DNA from: Chloroflexota bacterium | GTDB lineage: Bacteria > Chloroflexota > Anaerolineae > Anaerolineales > Villigracilaceae | NCBI GenBank assembly: GCA_013112685.1 | Contig: JABFGC010000001.1 | Location: 620,001 to 684,000 of the forward strand | DNA length: 64,000 nt | Direction of reading: 5' to 3' | Shown: one piece after another, positions 51,468 to 60,552 of the stretch | How the letters are laid out: the number at the start of each line of letters is the position of its first letter | Numbering within the stretch: position 1 is the stretch's first letter | Notes under the pieces: generated by a model | The model's input: only the letters and a program-made list of their open reading frames with translations | Database searches by the model: none | What the model was told of the DNA's origin: nothing | Position numbers and translations under genes: made by a program

Positions 51468-54056
51468 ATGAAAAACTGGAACCTGTTTCCCCGCCTTGCC
51501 CTTCTGTTTTCGGCGCTCGCTGCTGTAAGTGCCGGGCTGTTCGCGCCGCGCGTGGACCAGGTGGGGGCGAAGCCGGTGATGGTTTATCCTGCTACATCTG
51601 TAGTAATTAGCGAATTTCGTTTTCGGGGAGACGGAGGAGGAAACGATGAATTCATTGAATTATATAATCCAACCGGGGTGTCCATTGATATTAGTGGGTG
51701 GTTGATAAGGGGCTCCAATAATGCAGGAGCCACAAGCACAAGGGCGACCATTCCAGCTGCTACTATTCTTTTGTCTGGTCAGTATTACTTGGTTGCTAAT
51801 ACAGGTTACAGTGGACCAACCATACCAGACTTGACATACGGTACTGGCATTACCGATGATGGCGGAGTTGCGTTGACTCTTCCTGATACCAGTACGATCA
51901 TTGATCAAGTTGGACTTAGTGCAGGTTCTGCTTACTTGGAAGGTACTCCCCAAGCTTCTCTTGGAACGAGCAATATAGATCGCGGCTATGAAAGACGCAT
52001 CGGCGGAGTGGATGGCAATTGCCAGGACGATGGAAATAATCTGGCAGATTTTTTCCTTGTGAATCCGAGCAATCCCCAAAGTTCATTAAGTGCGTTCGTA
52101 TCATGCGGCGTGCCCACTGAAACACCCACCTCGACGAATACAGCCACCGATACAGCCACTCCTACCTCCACCTTTACCCCAACGACCACATTCACCCCTT
52201 CCAACACGCCGGTCATCTCGGATACGCCTACCAATACTGCCACTTCCACCAACACCCCCGCTCCCAAAGAGGTCATCATCAGCGAGGTGGCATGGTCCGG
52301 CACTTTAGCCACTGTCAACGACGAATGGATCGAGTTGTATAACACCCGCTCCACGCCGATCAATATCAACGGCTGGCGGCTGGTCAGCGATAACGACGGC
52401 TCGGTGGATATCGTCCTCAGCGGCGTCGTTCCCGGCAACGGGTTTTTCCTGCTCGAACGGGCGCGAGACCTGACCGTCAGCGATGTCCCTGCGAATCAGA
52501 TTTACACCGGCACGCTCGCCGACGCAGGCGACGTGCTCCGCTTGAGTAAACCGGACGGCACGGTCATGGATACCGCCAACAGCGACGGCGGCGCTTGGCC
52601 CGCAGGCACCGGCTCCCCGAATTTTTACAGCATGGAGCGCCTGCTCAATGGTGGGGTCGCCGCGCCGGATAACGCCACCGGCTGGGTGTCCAACAACCAG
52701 CCCTCCACGTGGGTCGCGCACGATGCGGCGAACAATCTGGTGCACGGCACGCCCGGCATGCCGAACTTTAATTACGGCGCCACGCTCACGCCCACGTTCA
52801 CCGCCACCCTCACGCTCACGCCCACCCGCACCCCCAGCCGCACCGTCACGCCCACGACCTTCCCCATTCGGGCAGTCGTAATCAATGAAGTCGCCTGGGC
52901 AGGCACGGCGAACAGCCTCCCCGACGACGAATGGATCGAGTTGTATAACCCAGGCAACCGGGCGATCAACCTCACCGGCTGGACGTTAAGAGCCTACGAT
53001 GGAACGCCGAGCATCACCTTGAGCGGCGTCATTCCCGCCGGCGGGTATTTCCTGCTCGAGCGCGACGATAACAGAACGGTCTCCAATATCGCCGCGGACC
53101 AGATTTACACGGGAACGCTTTCCAACAGCGGCGAAATCTTGTACCTGCGCGATAACTCGAACCGGGTGATTGACACCGCCAACGGCAACGGCGGATCGTG
53201 GCCCAGGGGCAGTTCCTCCACGTACGGATCCATGGAAAGGATCGGGGTCTCGGCGGAGAACGACAGCACCTGGTTCACCAACAACGGCACGAAGAAAAAT
53301 GGGAAAAATGCCAACGGCGGCGATATCCTGGGCACCCCCAAACAGGGCAATACCCCCGCTCCCACCGCCACACCTTCCAAAACCCGCACGCCCACGCGGA
53401 CGCTCCCGCCGCCGACGGTCAGAATTGACCCGCGCCCCATCCTCAATGAAATTCTTCCGCGTCCCGGCTACGACTGGAACGGGGACGGTCGCACCGATGT
53501 CTACGACGAATTCATCGAGATCAAAAACCTCGCCGCCATTGATATCAACCTGAGCGGCTGGAAATTGGACGACGATCCCAACGGCGGTTCCAGTCCCTAC
53601 ACCCTGCCGAGCGTCACCCTGAAACCGAACGAGCGCATCGTTTTCTACGCGCTGGATACGAATATCCTGCTCTCCGACGGCGGCGATACCGTGCGGCTCA
53701 TCGCCCCGAACGGGAAAATCTACGACGCCTACACCTACACCGTCGCCAAAGCCGAAGACCGCTCCATTTGCCGCCTGCCCGACGGCAACATCTTCGACGA
53801 CGGCTGGTTCGACGACTGCATCCCCACGCCAAACCTCACCAACACCCGCGAGGGCAATGTCCCGACCTCGCCGGGCGGAAACGCCGAATCGCCCGTCTGC
53901 GACCTGCCCGATACCATCCCTGCCGACTTTTTCTTCGCCGAGTGCCGCGGCTACGGGGCGGGGATTTGGAACCCGTTTTATTGGGACAAAACCGGCTGGC
54001 TGGATAAACTGTTCATCCCCGATGCCGACGGCAAATGGAAATCGTTTGTAGAATAG
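51468..54056 (+). CDS. secreted protein with four lamin-tail domains
   Basis: An 862-residue exported protein. Signal peptide 1-23; four lamin-tail (LTD) domains at about 45-200, 269-430, 468-630 and 651-790. Each starts with I(S/N)E(V/F/I) and contains DE(W/F)IE(L/I)YN and a GW segment. Pro/Thr-rich linkers separate them (about 213-268, 442-466, 630-650). DWNGDGRTDVYDE in the fourth domain is an EF-hand-like calcium loop. The end has several Cys but no sorting signal or membrane anchor. Likely a surface or extracellular adhesive or nuclease-associated protein; no catalytic domain is seen. The first LTD is lower in G+C than the rest. Confidence 0.85.
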   Translation: MKNWNLFPRLALLFSALAAVSAGLFAPRVDQVGAKPVMVYPATSVVISEFRFRGDGGGNDEFIELYNPTGVSIDISGWLIRGSNNAGATSTRATIPAATILLSGQYYLVANTGYSGPTIPDLTYGTGITDDGGVALTLPDTSTIIDQVGLSAGSAYLEGTPQASLGTSNIDRGYERRIGGVDGNCQDDGNNLADFFLVNPSNPQSSLSAFVSCGVPTETPTSTNTATDTATPTSTFTPTTTFTPSNTPVISDTPTNTATSTNTPAPKEVIISEVAWSGTLATVNDEWIELYNTRSTPININGWRLVSDNDGSVDIVLSGVVPGNGFFLLERARDLTVSDVPANQIYTGTLADAGDVLRLSKPDGTVMDTANSDGGAWPAGTGSPNFYSMERLLNGGVAAPDNATGWVSNNQPSTWVAHDAANNLVHGTPGMPNFNYGATLTPTFTATLTLTPTRTPSRTVTPTTFPIRAVVINEVAWAGTANSLPDDEWIELYNPGNRAINLTGWTLRAYDGTPSITLSGVIPAGGYFLLERDDNRTVSNIAADQIYTGTLSNSGEILYLRDNSNRVIDTANGNGGSWPRGSSSTYGSMERIGVSAENDSTWFTNNGTKKNGKNANGGDILGTPKQGNTPAPTATPSKTRTPTRTLPPPTVRIDPRPILNEILPRPGYDWNGDGRTDVYDEFIEIKNLAAIDINLSGWKLDDDPNGGSSPYTLPSVTLKPNERIVFYALDTNILLSDGGDTVRLIAPNGKIYDAYTYTVAKAEDRSICRLPDGNIFDDGWFDDCIPTPNLTNTREGNVPTSPGGNAESPVCDLPDTIPADFFFAECRGYGAGIWNPFYWDKTGWLDKLFIPDADGKWKSFVE

Positions 54057-54115
54057 GTCGAAGACCCTAAAGGTCGAAAAGCCTTTGGGGTCTTTTCTTG
54101 AAAACAGGGTACTTC

Positions 54116-54934
54116 ATGGAAACCTTTTTCTCCTTTTTGGAAAAACGTGTGGATGACTGTTCCTCCCTCCTGTGCGTTGGACTGGACCCGCACGTCTCCG
54201 ACCTCCCAAGCCCCACCGCCGCCTCCGCCCGGACCTTTTGCCTGAATCTCGTCCATCAGACCGCGCGCTACGCCGCAGCCTTCAAACCCAACGCCGCGTT
54301 CTTCGAGGTCTTCGGCGCGGAGGGTTGGTCGGCATTGAAGCAGGTCGTCGAAGCCATCCGGGAAGAATCAGACCGGATGGACTCACGCATCCCCATCGTC
54401 CTGGATGCGAAGCGCGGGGATATTTCGTCCACGGCGGAGGCGTACGCGCAATCCGCGTTTGAATCGCTCGGCGTGGACTGCATCACGTTGAATCCGTATC
54501 TAGGAAAAGATTCCATTGACCCGTTCATCAAGAATCAGGAGAAAGGCGTGTTCCTGCTGTGCAAAACGTCCAACCCGGGGTCCGGCGATTTGCAGGACCT
54601 GACGCTTGATTCCGGCGAGCCGTTGCACATCCATGTTGCGCGGCTTGCCCAAACGTGGAACGTCAAAAATAACATCGGGCTGGTGGTCGGCGCGACTCAT
54701 CCGCAGGTCATGGCGATCATCCGCGCCGCCGCGCCGAATTTATGGTTTCTCGCTCCCGGTGTCGGCGCGCAGGGCGGCGAGTTGGAAACCGCGCTGAAAT
54801 CCGGTTTGCGCGCCGATGGAAAAGGACTGTTGCTGCCGATTTCCCGCGCCATCTCCCGCGCCGATAACCCCGGCAAAGCCGCGGCGGAGATTCGCGATCA
54901 GATCCTGCACGTCAAACGGGATTTGGGGCTATAA
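54116..54934 (+). CDS. pyrF: orotidine 5'-phosphate decarboxylase
   Basis: Makes UMP from OMP. A 272-residue protein of the long (type 2) group: CVGLDPH (25-31), FKPNAAFFE, catalytic LDAKRGDISSTA, and phosphate-site GVGAQGGE. The start at 54116 was chosen for agreement with the family; 54098 is possible. A hairpin (GACCCTAAAGGTC and AAAGCC/GGTCTTTT) lies between it and the lamin-tail gene. The next gene starts 4 nt after the stop. Confidence 0.92.
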   Translation: METFFSFLEKRVDDCSSLLCVGLDPHVSDLPSPTAASARTFCLNLVHQTARYAAAFKPNAAFFEVFGAEGWSALKQVVEAIREESDRMDSRIPIVLDAKRGDISSTAEAYAQSAFESLGVDCITLNPYLGKDSIDPFIKNQEKGVFLLCKTSNPGSGDLQDLTLDSGEPLHIHVARLAQTWNVKNNIGLVVGATHPQVMAIIRAAAPNLWFLAPGVGAQGGELETALKSGLRADGKGLLLPISRAISRADNPGKAAAEIRDQILHVKRDLGL

Positions 54935-54938
54935 CAGG

Positions 54939-55397
54939 ATGTCAAAAATCATCAAAGCGCGCGAACCCTTCGAGGAAGGCTTTTCTGTTTTTCTCTCCGG
55001 CAGTGTGGCGGGCCATGACTGGCGCGCCGGCCTGGTGAAACGCTTGAAGGATCGCGATATCATTTTCCTCGACCCCCGCAGCGACGATTACTCCTCGTTG
55101 AAAATGACCGCGGACGACCCAACGTTTCGCGAACAAGTGGAATGGGAGGGAAACGGATTGGAGCAAGCCAGCCTCATTGCCATGTATTTCAATCACGACT
55201 CCGCCGCGCCCATCACGCTGCTGGAATTCGGTTTGTTCGCCCGCAGCGGCAGGTTGATCGTACGCTGTCCGAAAGAGTACAAATATAAAGCCCATGTAGA
55301 TGTGCTTTGCAGCCGGTTCGGCATCGAGCAGGTTGGCACGCTCGATGAACTTGCCTCCAGCATTCTCACCCGATATTCGAAGACAGGCAGGAAATAA
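54939..55397 (+). CDS. nucleoside 2-deoxyribosyltransferase-like protein
   Basis: A 152-residue Rossmann-type protein: GFSVFLSGSVAGHDWRAGLV (14-33), IIFLDPRSDDYSS, FREQVEWEGNGLEQASLIAM, PITLLEFGLFARSG and RFGIEQVGT. This is the pattern of the nucleoside 2-deoxyribosyltransferase-like family, with the catalytic Glu expected in the LLEFGL segment. It is placed between pyrF and pyrE and transcribed with them, suggesting a role in nucleotide turnover or clean-up. The enzymatic reaction is not established for this subgroup. Confidence 0.75.
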   Translation: MSKIIKAREPFEEGFSVFLSGSVAGHDWRAGLVKRLKDRDIIFLDPRSDDYSSLKMTADDPTFREQVEWEGNGLEQASLIAMYFNHDSAAPITLLEFGLFARSGRLIVRCPKEYKYKAHVDVLCSRFGIEQVGTLDELASSILTRYSKTGRK

Positions 55398-55400
55398 CCC

Positions 55401-56009
55401 ATGACTCGACCCAATGCGCGCCTCTCCGCCCTCGCCGATGGTCTCCTCGAAGCGGGCTGCATCAAGTTCGGGGAATTCACCCTCAAATCGGGGCTGAAAT
55501 CCCCCATCTATATTGACTTGCGGCAGATCATTTCCCATCCAAAATTACTGGCTGACGTGGCGCAGGCGTACCTGCCAATTCTCTCGACCCTCCGCTTCTC
55601 CCGAATTGCGGGTCTGCCTTACGCAGCGATTCCAATCGCCACCGCCATCAGCCTTGCGGGGAACTATCCCATGATCTATCCGCGCAAGGAAGTGAAGACC
55701 TACGGCACGAAAGCCGAGATCGAAGGCGAGTATCAGGCGGGCGAGATGGTGGTCATCATTGACGACCTCGCCACCACCGGCGGGAGCAAATTCGAAGCCA
55801 TCGAAAAACTGACCAGCGCCGGGTTGATCGTGAAGGATGTGGTTGTGCTGGTTGACAGGCAATCCGGCGCGAAGCAGACGCTGGAGCAGGCGGGCTACAA
55901 CCTCCATGCCGTGCTGACCATCTCGCAGCTGCTCGATCACTGGGAGGCTACGGGCAAGGTGGAGAAGTCCAGGATCGAAGCGACGAGGGAGTTTCTAAGG
56001 TCCCAGTAA
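55401..56009 (+). CDS. pyrE: orotate phosphoribosyltransferase
   Basis: Joins orotate and PRPP to give OMP. A 202-residue product: FTLKSGLKSPIYIDLRQI (27-44), AGLPYAAIPIATAISL, catalytic-loop region RKEVKTYGTKAEIEGEY, and PRPP site VVIIDDLATTGGSKFEA. The usual DDVxTTG is DDLATTG, a conservative variant. It starts 3 nt after the preceding gene. Followed by a DUF1905 gene rather than another pyr gene. Confidence 0.93.
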   Translation: MTRPNARLSALADGLLEAGCIKFGEFTLKSGLKSPIYIDLRQIISHPKLLADVAQAYLPILSTLRFSRIAGLPYAAIPIATAISLAGNYPMIYPRKEVKTYGTKAEIEGEYQAGEMVVIIDDLATTGGSKFEAIEKLTSAGLIVKDVVVLVDRQSGAKQTLEQAGYNLHAVLTISQLLDHWEATGKVEKSRIEATREFLRSQ

Positions 56010-56072
56010 AGATGAAAAGTACACTTTGCTTAATTTGTCAAAATTCGATAACTTCTCGATTTGGAGGTATCC

Positions 56073-56537
56073 ATGCCGAAAAAACAAACTTTCAAAGCCG
56101 TCATCCAGGACGCAGGGGGAGGCGGTGCGTTCGTGGAAATTCCCTTCGATGTGGAGAAGGCGTTTGGCTCAAAAAAGCCCAAGATCAAAGCGGACATCGA
56201 GGGCGCTCCTTATCGCGGCACACTGACGCGGATGGGCGGTCCAAATCACATCCTGATCGTCCTGAGAAACATCCGCGAACGGATCGGGAAGTCGTTCGGC
56301 GATGAGATCAGGATCACTGTGGAACTCGATACCGAACCGCGTGTGGTGGAGATCCCCGACGAATTGAAGAAAGCGTTCAAAGGCGAGAAGGAGGCGAAGG
56401 CTTTCTTCGATAAACTCCCGTATTCTCATCAAAGGGAGTATGTCGGGTACATCACCGAAGCGAAGAAACCGGAGACCCGCGAGCGCCGGGCGGCTCAAAC
56501 GATTGCGATGTTGAAAAAAGGTCAAAAGGAACGGTAG
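56073..56537 (+). CDS. DUF1905 / YdeI-OmdA family protein
   Basis: A 154-residue two-part protein. N-terminal DUF1905 barrel (FKAVIQDAGGGGAFVEIPFD, then RGTLTRMGGPNHILIVLRNI), then an OmdA-like helical end (ELKKAFKGEKEAKAFFDKLPYS, then HQREYVGYITEAKKPETRERR). Related proteins have been linked to bacteriocin or peptide tolerance, but no role is certain. GGAGG lies 7 nt before the ATG at 56073. Confidence 0.82.
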   Translation: MPKKQTFKAVIQDAGGGGAFVEIPFDVEKAFGSKKPKIKADIEGAPYRGTLTRMGGPNHILIVLRNIRERIGKSFGDEIRITVELDTEPRVVEIPDELKKAFKGEKEAKAFFDKLPYSHQREYVGYITEAKKPETRERRAAQTIAMLKKGQKER

Positions 56538-56565
56538 TACTTTCCATACCGCAGCGCAACTGAAT

Positions 56566-57189
56566 ATGACCGGAAACTCCTTGAATTGGCTCGATCTTGC
56601 CCGCGAGTTGTTTTCCATCTCGCAGTCCGGGCTGACCTACTGCAAGAACGAATACGACTTGCACAGTTACCGCCGTTTGCGGGAAATCTCCGCCGAGATC
56701 ATTGCGGAGGAAGCGGGGTTGTCAAAAGATACCGTCATGCAAACATTCTCCATGCAGGCGGGATACCTCACGCCGAAAATAGACGTGCGCGCCGCCGTGT
56801 TCCGTGACGGGAAAATCCTGCTGGTGCAGGAAAAGGCGGATAACAAGTGGGCGTTCCCCGGCGGCTGGGCGGATATCGGCGATGCCCCCTCCGCCATGGT
56901 CGAACGCGAAACATGGGAGGAAAGCGGGTTCAGGGTGCGCGCCTCCAAAGTCGCGGCGGTCTACGATGCCAACCGCGCCGAACCGATGGAGTTCTTCCAT
57001 GCGTACAAGATCGTTTTTTTATGCGAGTTGCTTGGCGGAGAGGCGCGGACAAGTTTTGAAACCCTGGCGGTGGATTTCTTCGACCCCGCCAACCCGCCGC
57101 CTCTTTCCAGGGCGCGAACGGGTCAACACATGATTGATGAAGCGTTTGCCCACCTCCAAGATCCCAGCCGCCCCGCCTTTTTTGATTGA
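56566..57189 (+). CDS. NUDIX hydrolase
   Basis: A 207-residue protein with an N-terminal helical extension (1-65, PF12535-like: LDLARELFSISQSGLTYCKNEYD) and a NUDIX domain (70-200). The NUDIX box GGWADIGDAPSAMVERETWEESGF has Asp in place of the first Glu of Gx5E but keeps REx2EE. Substrates of this subgroup are nucleoside diphosphate derivatives such as ADP-ribose. It lies in the pyr cluster, 2 nt before pyrD, so a nucleotide-pool role is reasonable. Confidence 0.85.
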   Translation: MTGNSLNWLDLARELFSISQSGLTYCKNEYDLHSYRRLREISAEIIAEEAGLSKDTVMQTFSMQAGYLTPKIDVRAAVFRDGKILLVQEKADNKWAFPGGWADIGDAPSAMVERETWEESGFRVRASKVAAVYDANRAEPMEFFHAYKIVFLCELLGGEARTSFETLAVDFFDPANPPPLSRARTGQHMIDEAFAHLQDPSRPAFFD

Positions 57190-57191
57190 CA

Positions 57192-58247
57192 ATGTATAGC
57201 CTCTTCCGCCCGCTTCTCTTTCGCCTCGAACCCGAACAGGCGCATTTCCTCACGCTTCAAGCGTCGCGTCTCGTGGGTTTGATCCCGCCGGTGCGATGGC
57301 TTGCGGCGCTTCCATTCAGAACGCCGCTCAAGCCCGTGAATGTGTTCGGGTTGACGTTCAAAAATCCGGTCGGGCTGGCGGCGGGATACGACAAGGACGG
57401 CGTCGCCGTGCGCGGACTCGCGGCGCTGGGCTTCGGTCACGTGGAGGTCGGCACGGTCACGCCGCTGGCGCAGGAGGGCAACCCCAAACCGCGCGTCTTC
57501 CGCCTGGTGGAGGATGAGGCGGTCATCAACCGCATGGGATTCCCCGGCAAAGGCGCGGCGTACGTCGAAGGGCAGTTGCAGGCGTATCGGGCGCGCGAAG
57601 GAAATTCCTTTGCCGGGAGATGGCTTGCCCGCCGGAACATGATCTTGGGCGTCAACCTCGGCAGGAACAAATCCACGCCAAACGAGGAGGCGGTGCTGGA
57701 TTACCTCGCGCTCGTGCAGAACTTCTCGCCCTATGCCGATTACCTGACCATCAACATCAGTTCGCCCAACACGGTGGGACTGCGTCAATTGCAGGGACGG
57801 GCGGCGCTGGAAGGACTGCTGTTCCAAATCCATGCGCAGCGCAAATGGGAGGAGGAACGTTTGCAGAAGCCGCTGCCGGTTCTGGTCAAACTCGCGCCGG
57901 ACCTGACAGACCCCGAATTGGACGACGCCATCGAGGTCATCCTCAATTCAAAGATGGACGGCATCATCGTTACCAACACGACTCTTGCGCGCGAGGGCTT
58001 GCGGTCGGACTCAAGGGGAGAATCAGGCGGGTTGAGTGGCGCCCCGCTGCGGGTCCGAAGTGAGGCAGTTCTTCGTCAAACCGTGAAGCGCGTGAACGGG
58101 AAAATTCCGGTGGTGAGCGCGGGCGGAATCATGAATCCCGACGATGCAAAACGCCGCCTCGATGCCGGGGCGGCGCTGGTGCAGGTGTATACCGGTTTGA
58201 TCTATCGCGGACCTGCGTTGGTAAAGGAGATCGTAAAGTCGCTTTAG
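57192..58247 (+). CDS. pyrD: dihydroorotate dehydrogenase (quinone), class 2
   Basis: Oxidises dihydroorotate and passes electrons to quinone. A 351-residue FMN barrel with the N-terminal helical membrane-contact extension of class 2 (YSLFRPLLFRLEPEQAHFLTL). Then NPVGLAAGYDKDGVAV, GTVTPLAQEGNPKPRVFRL, INRMGFPGKGA, catalytic Ser in TINISSPNTVGLRQLQ, VKLAPDLTD and the FMN-phosphate loops SAGGI and VQVYTGLIYRGP. The loop GLSGAPLR is usual. The start ATG at 57192 follows the NUDIX stop (57187-57189) by 2 nt. Confidence 0.94.
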   Translation: MYSLFRPLLFRLEPEQAHFLTLQASRLVGLIPPVRWLAALPFRTPLKPVNVFGLTFKNPVGLAAGYDKDGVAVRGLAALGFGHVEVGTVTPLAQEGNPKPRVFRLVEDEAVINRMGFPGKGAAYVEGQLQAYRAREGNSFAGRWLARRNMILGVNLGRNKSTPNEEAVLDYLALVQNFSPYADYLTINISSPNTVGLRQLQGRAALEGLLFQIHAQRKWEEERLQKPLPVLVKLAPDLTDPELDDAIEVILNSKMDGIIVTNTTLAREGLRSDSRGESGGLSGAPLRVRSEAVLRQTVKRVNGKIPVVSAGGIMNPDDAKRRLDAGAALVQVYTGLIYRGPALVKEIVKSL

Positions 58248-58249
58248 AA

Positions 58250-58411
58250 CCGATCCGAAAAACTCTGGAGTCAGCCAACTCGCTGGCGTATTTTGGGAGC
58301 AAGTGTCGCCACGGCGCCACGCGACGCTCCCTGATTCCATGACCGAGATTGGTTATTCGGCTGGACTCTTAATGCAGATGAAGAAGATTTCGATCGGTGT
58401 TCATCTGCGGG
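58250..58411. repeat. repeat-type spacer after pyrD
   Basis: Contains GTCAGCCAACTCGCTGGC and a GTCGCCACGGCGCCACGCGAC hairpin. No gene; it separates convergent pyrD and the kinase gene. Confidence 0.5.
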
Positions 58412-60475
58412 TCATGGTTGGGCGGGGCGCAAAACGGGCATGGGGGCGTCGTTGCGTTTGGTAAAGAAGCCTTCGGGCAGCGGCAGGGGATCGAGGATGC
58501 GCTTGGTCGAGATCGAATCCGACGGGATGTAGTAAAGGTTGATGGGGCTTTCGGTGCCGAGGCGGATATCCTGAAATGCGAAAATGACGTACGTGCCGTC
58601 GGGACTGAAGGCGGCGTCGCGGTAACAGCAGTTGCCTTCGTAGGGGGCGGCTTTTTCAGATTTATGCGTGAGGGCGTTGTAGAAAACCAGGTCGCCGAAA
58701 CCGGCGTTGCGCACGCCGCTGTTGATGAAGAAGACCATGTCGCCGTCGTAATCGAAGTTGATGATCTCGTTGTTGAACTTGAACCACGGACCGGGGAAGT
58801 CGTCAATGCGCGCGGGTTCGGCGTCGCCGCATTTGGAAATGTCCATGATGCGGATGGTGTCGGCAAAACTGCCGCCGGCGTTGGCAAGATATTTGATGGC
58901 AAGCCGCGCGCCATCGTCGGACCAGAGCGCGTCCTTGACCGCAAGTTCGTCGAAGAACAGGCGACCGTTCATCTCGAGCAGGGCGCTCTTTTTGTTCACC
59001 GTTTTAAGTTTTTCAATATCGAACGGCACGACAAAAAGTTCGCGGTTCAAAGCGAGCGCCGCCTGCGCGCCGTCCGGCGAGACGCTGAACGATTCAAAAT
59101 ACTCGGCGGAGAGAAAGTTGACGATGATGTCTTCGCGCAGGGTTTCGATGTCCACCGTGCGGACGGTCTTGCCGGTCAGGTACAAAATGGTGTTCCCGTC
59201 CGGCAGCCATTGGAGGTTGAATTTCGCCGTGCCGTCGGTGGTGACCTGCTGCAAATCCGAGCCGTCCACGTTCACGACGTAGATGTCGTTATTGCGCAGG
59301 AAGGCGATCTTGTCCGCGCCGCCGATGACGGGCAGGGACGGCACAGCGGGCTGGGTATCGGTGGGCGTCGCCGTTTCTGTATCCGTGATGGATATGGTCG
59401 CCGTCGCTTCGAGCGTGGGGGCGGATGTCGCCGTGGGCGGCTCGCTCGTGAAGGTTGATGTGGGCGCTTCGAGCGTGAACGGGAGTTGGTTCCCGATGAA
59501 GAGGAGGAATGCGCCGCCGCCAATTAATCCCGCCAGAGCCAAACCCGCAAGGATGACAGGCACCGGACTGCGTTTTTTCCGCGCCTTTCTGGTGATTGCC
59601 GTTCGATTGTACGGCGAGGCTTTGAGCGTATCGCCCGACCTGCGGATGGCGGGACTCTCTCCGCGCAGGAACGCCTTGATGGTTTCGACCATCTCGACCG
59701 CCGTCGAGAAGCGGTCGTCCGGATCTTTTGCCATCGCGGTGGAGATGACCTTTTCCATCCACGTCGGCAGGTTGGGGTTGGCTTCCAGGATGCGCGGCAC
59801 GGGTTCGGTGATGTGCTTGAGCGCCAGCCCCAGCGGGGTATCCGCCTTGTAGGGCTGTTTGCCGATCAGCATTTCATAGAGGATGACGCCCAACGCATAG
59901 ATGTCCGCTCGTCCGTCCACCGCTTCGCCGGATGCCTGTTCGGGAGCCATGTACGCGGGCGTGCCGATGATGGCGGCGCCAGTCACATTGCCCGCTTCTG
60001 CCTGGCTGAATTTTGCGATTCCAAAATCGGAGATGAGCGGGACGTTCTTGTTGGTGAAAAGGATGTTCGCCGGTTTGAGGTCGCGGTGGATGATGCCTTT
60101 GGAGTGCGCTTCGTCCAGCCCTGGCGCGATCTGTTCGAGCACCCTCAGCCCCTCTTCGATGCTGAAGACGTGATCTTTGATGCGCTCCGAAAGCGAACCG
60201 CCCCCCATGTAACGCATGACGAAATACGGCTGGTTGTTTTCCTCGCCCACGTCGTAGACTGGCACGATGGAGGGATGCTCCAATTGGGCGATGATCTTCG
60301 CCTCGCGCTCGAACCGCAGGCGGAACTGCGGGTCGGCGTGGATCAGTTCCGGCGGCAGGAATTTGATGGCGACCTCGCGCTCGAAGCGCGGGTCGTAGGC
60401 GCGATAGACGGTGGCAAAGCCGCCGCGCCCCAGTTCGGATTTGATTTCGTAACGCCCAATCTTTTCAAGAGCCAT
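58412..60475 (-). CDS. membrane Ser/Thr protein kinase with beta-propeller sensor
   Basis: A 687-residue receptor-type kinase. Kinase domain 9-265: LGRGGFATVY, VAIKFLPPEL, HRDLKPANIL, DFG, GTPAYMAPEQ. Juxtamembrane basic segment (RKARKKRSP), membrane helix about 304-329, Thr/Pro/Ala linker 335-385, then an outer TolB/WD40-like propeller (IAFLRNNDIYVVNVDGSDLQQV, LQWLPDGNTILYL, FSVSPDGAQAALAL, AAFSPDGTYVIFAF). The start codon is 7 nt after TATACT (60483-60488, minus), again without a Shine-Dalgarno. Ligand and targets unknown. Confidence 0.9.
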   Translation of the reverse strand: MALEKIGRYEIKSELGRGGFATVYRAYDPRFEREVAIKFLPPELIHADPQFRLRFEREAKIIAQLEHPSIVPVYDVGEENNQPYFVMRYMGGGSLSERIKDHVFSIEEGLRVLEQIAPGLDEAHSKGIIHRDLKPANILFTNKNVPLISDFGIAKFSQAEAGNVTGAAIIGTPAYMAPEQASGEAVDGRADIYALGVILYEMLIGKQPYKADTPLGLALKHITEPVPRILEANPNLPTWMEKVISTAMAKDPDDRFSTAVEMVETIKAFLRGESPAIRRSGDTLKASPYNRTAITRKARKKRSPVPVILAGLALAGLIGGGAFLLFIGNQLPFTLEAPTSTFTSEPPTATSAPTLEATATISITDTETATPTDTQPAVPSLPVIGGADKIAFLRNNDIYVVNVDGSDLQQVTTDGTAKFNLQWLPDGNTILYLTGKTVRTVDIETLREDIIVNFLSAEYFESFSVSPDGAQAALALNRELFVVPFDIEKLKTVNKKSALLEMNGRLFFDELAVKDALWSDDGARLAIKYLANAGGSFADTIRIMDISKCGDAEPARIDDFPGPWFKFNNEIINFDYDGDMVFFINSGVRNAGFGDLVFYNALTHKSEKAAPYEGNCCYRDAAFSPDGTYVIFAFQDIRLGTESPINLYYIPSDSISTKRILDPLPLPEGFFTKRNDAPMPVLRPAQP

Positions 60476-60552
60476 ATCATCAAGTATACCGATTCAAAAG
60501 GGCGCATGCAAGAAGTTTGTATTGCAATATTTTTTGGCGGACTCCCTCGCCT

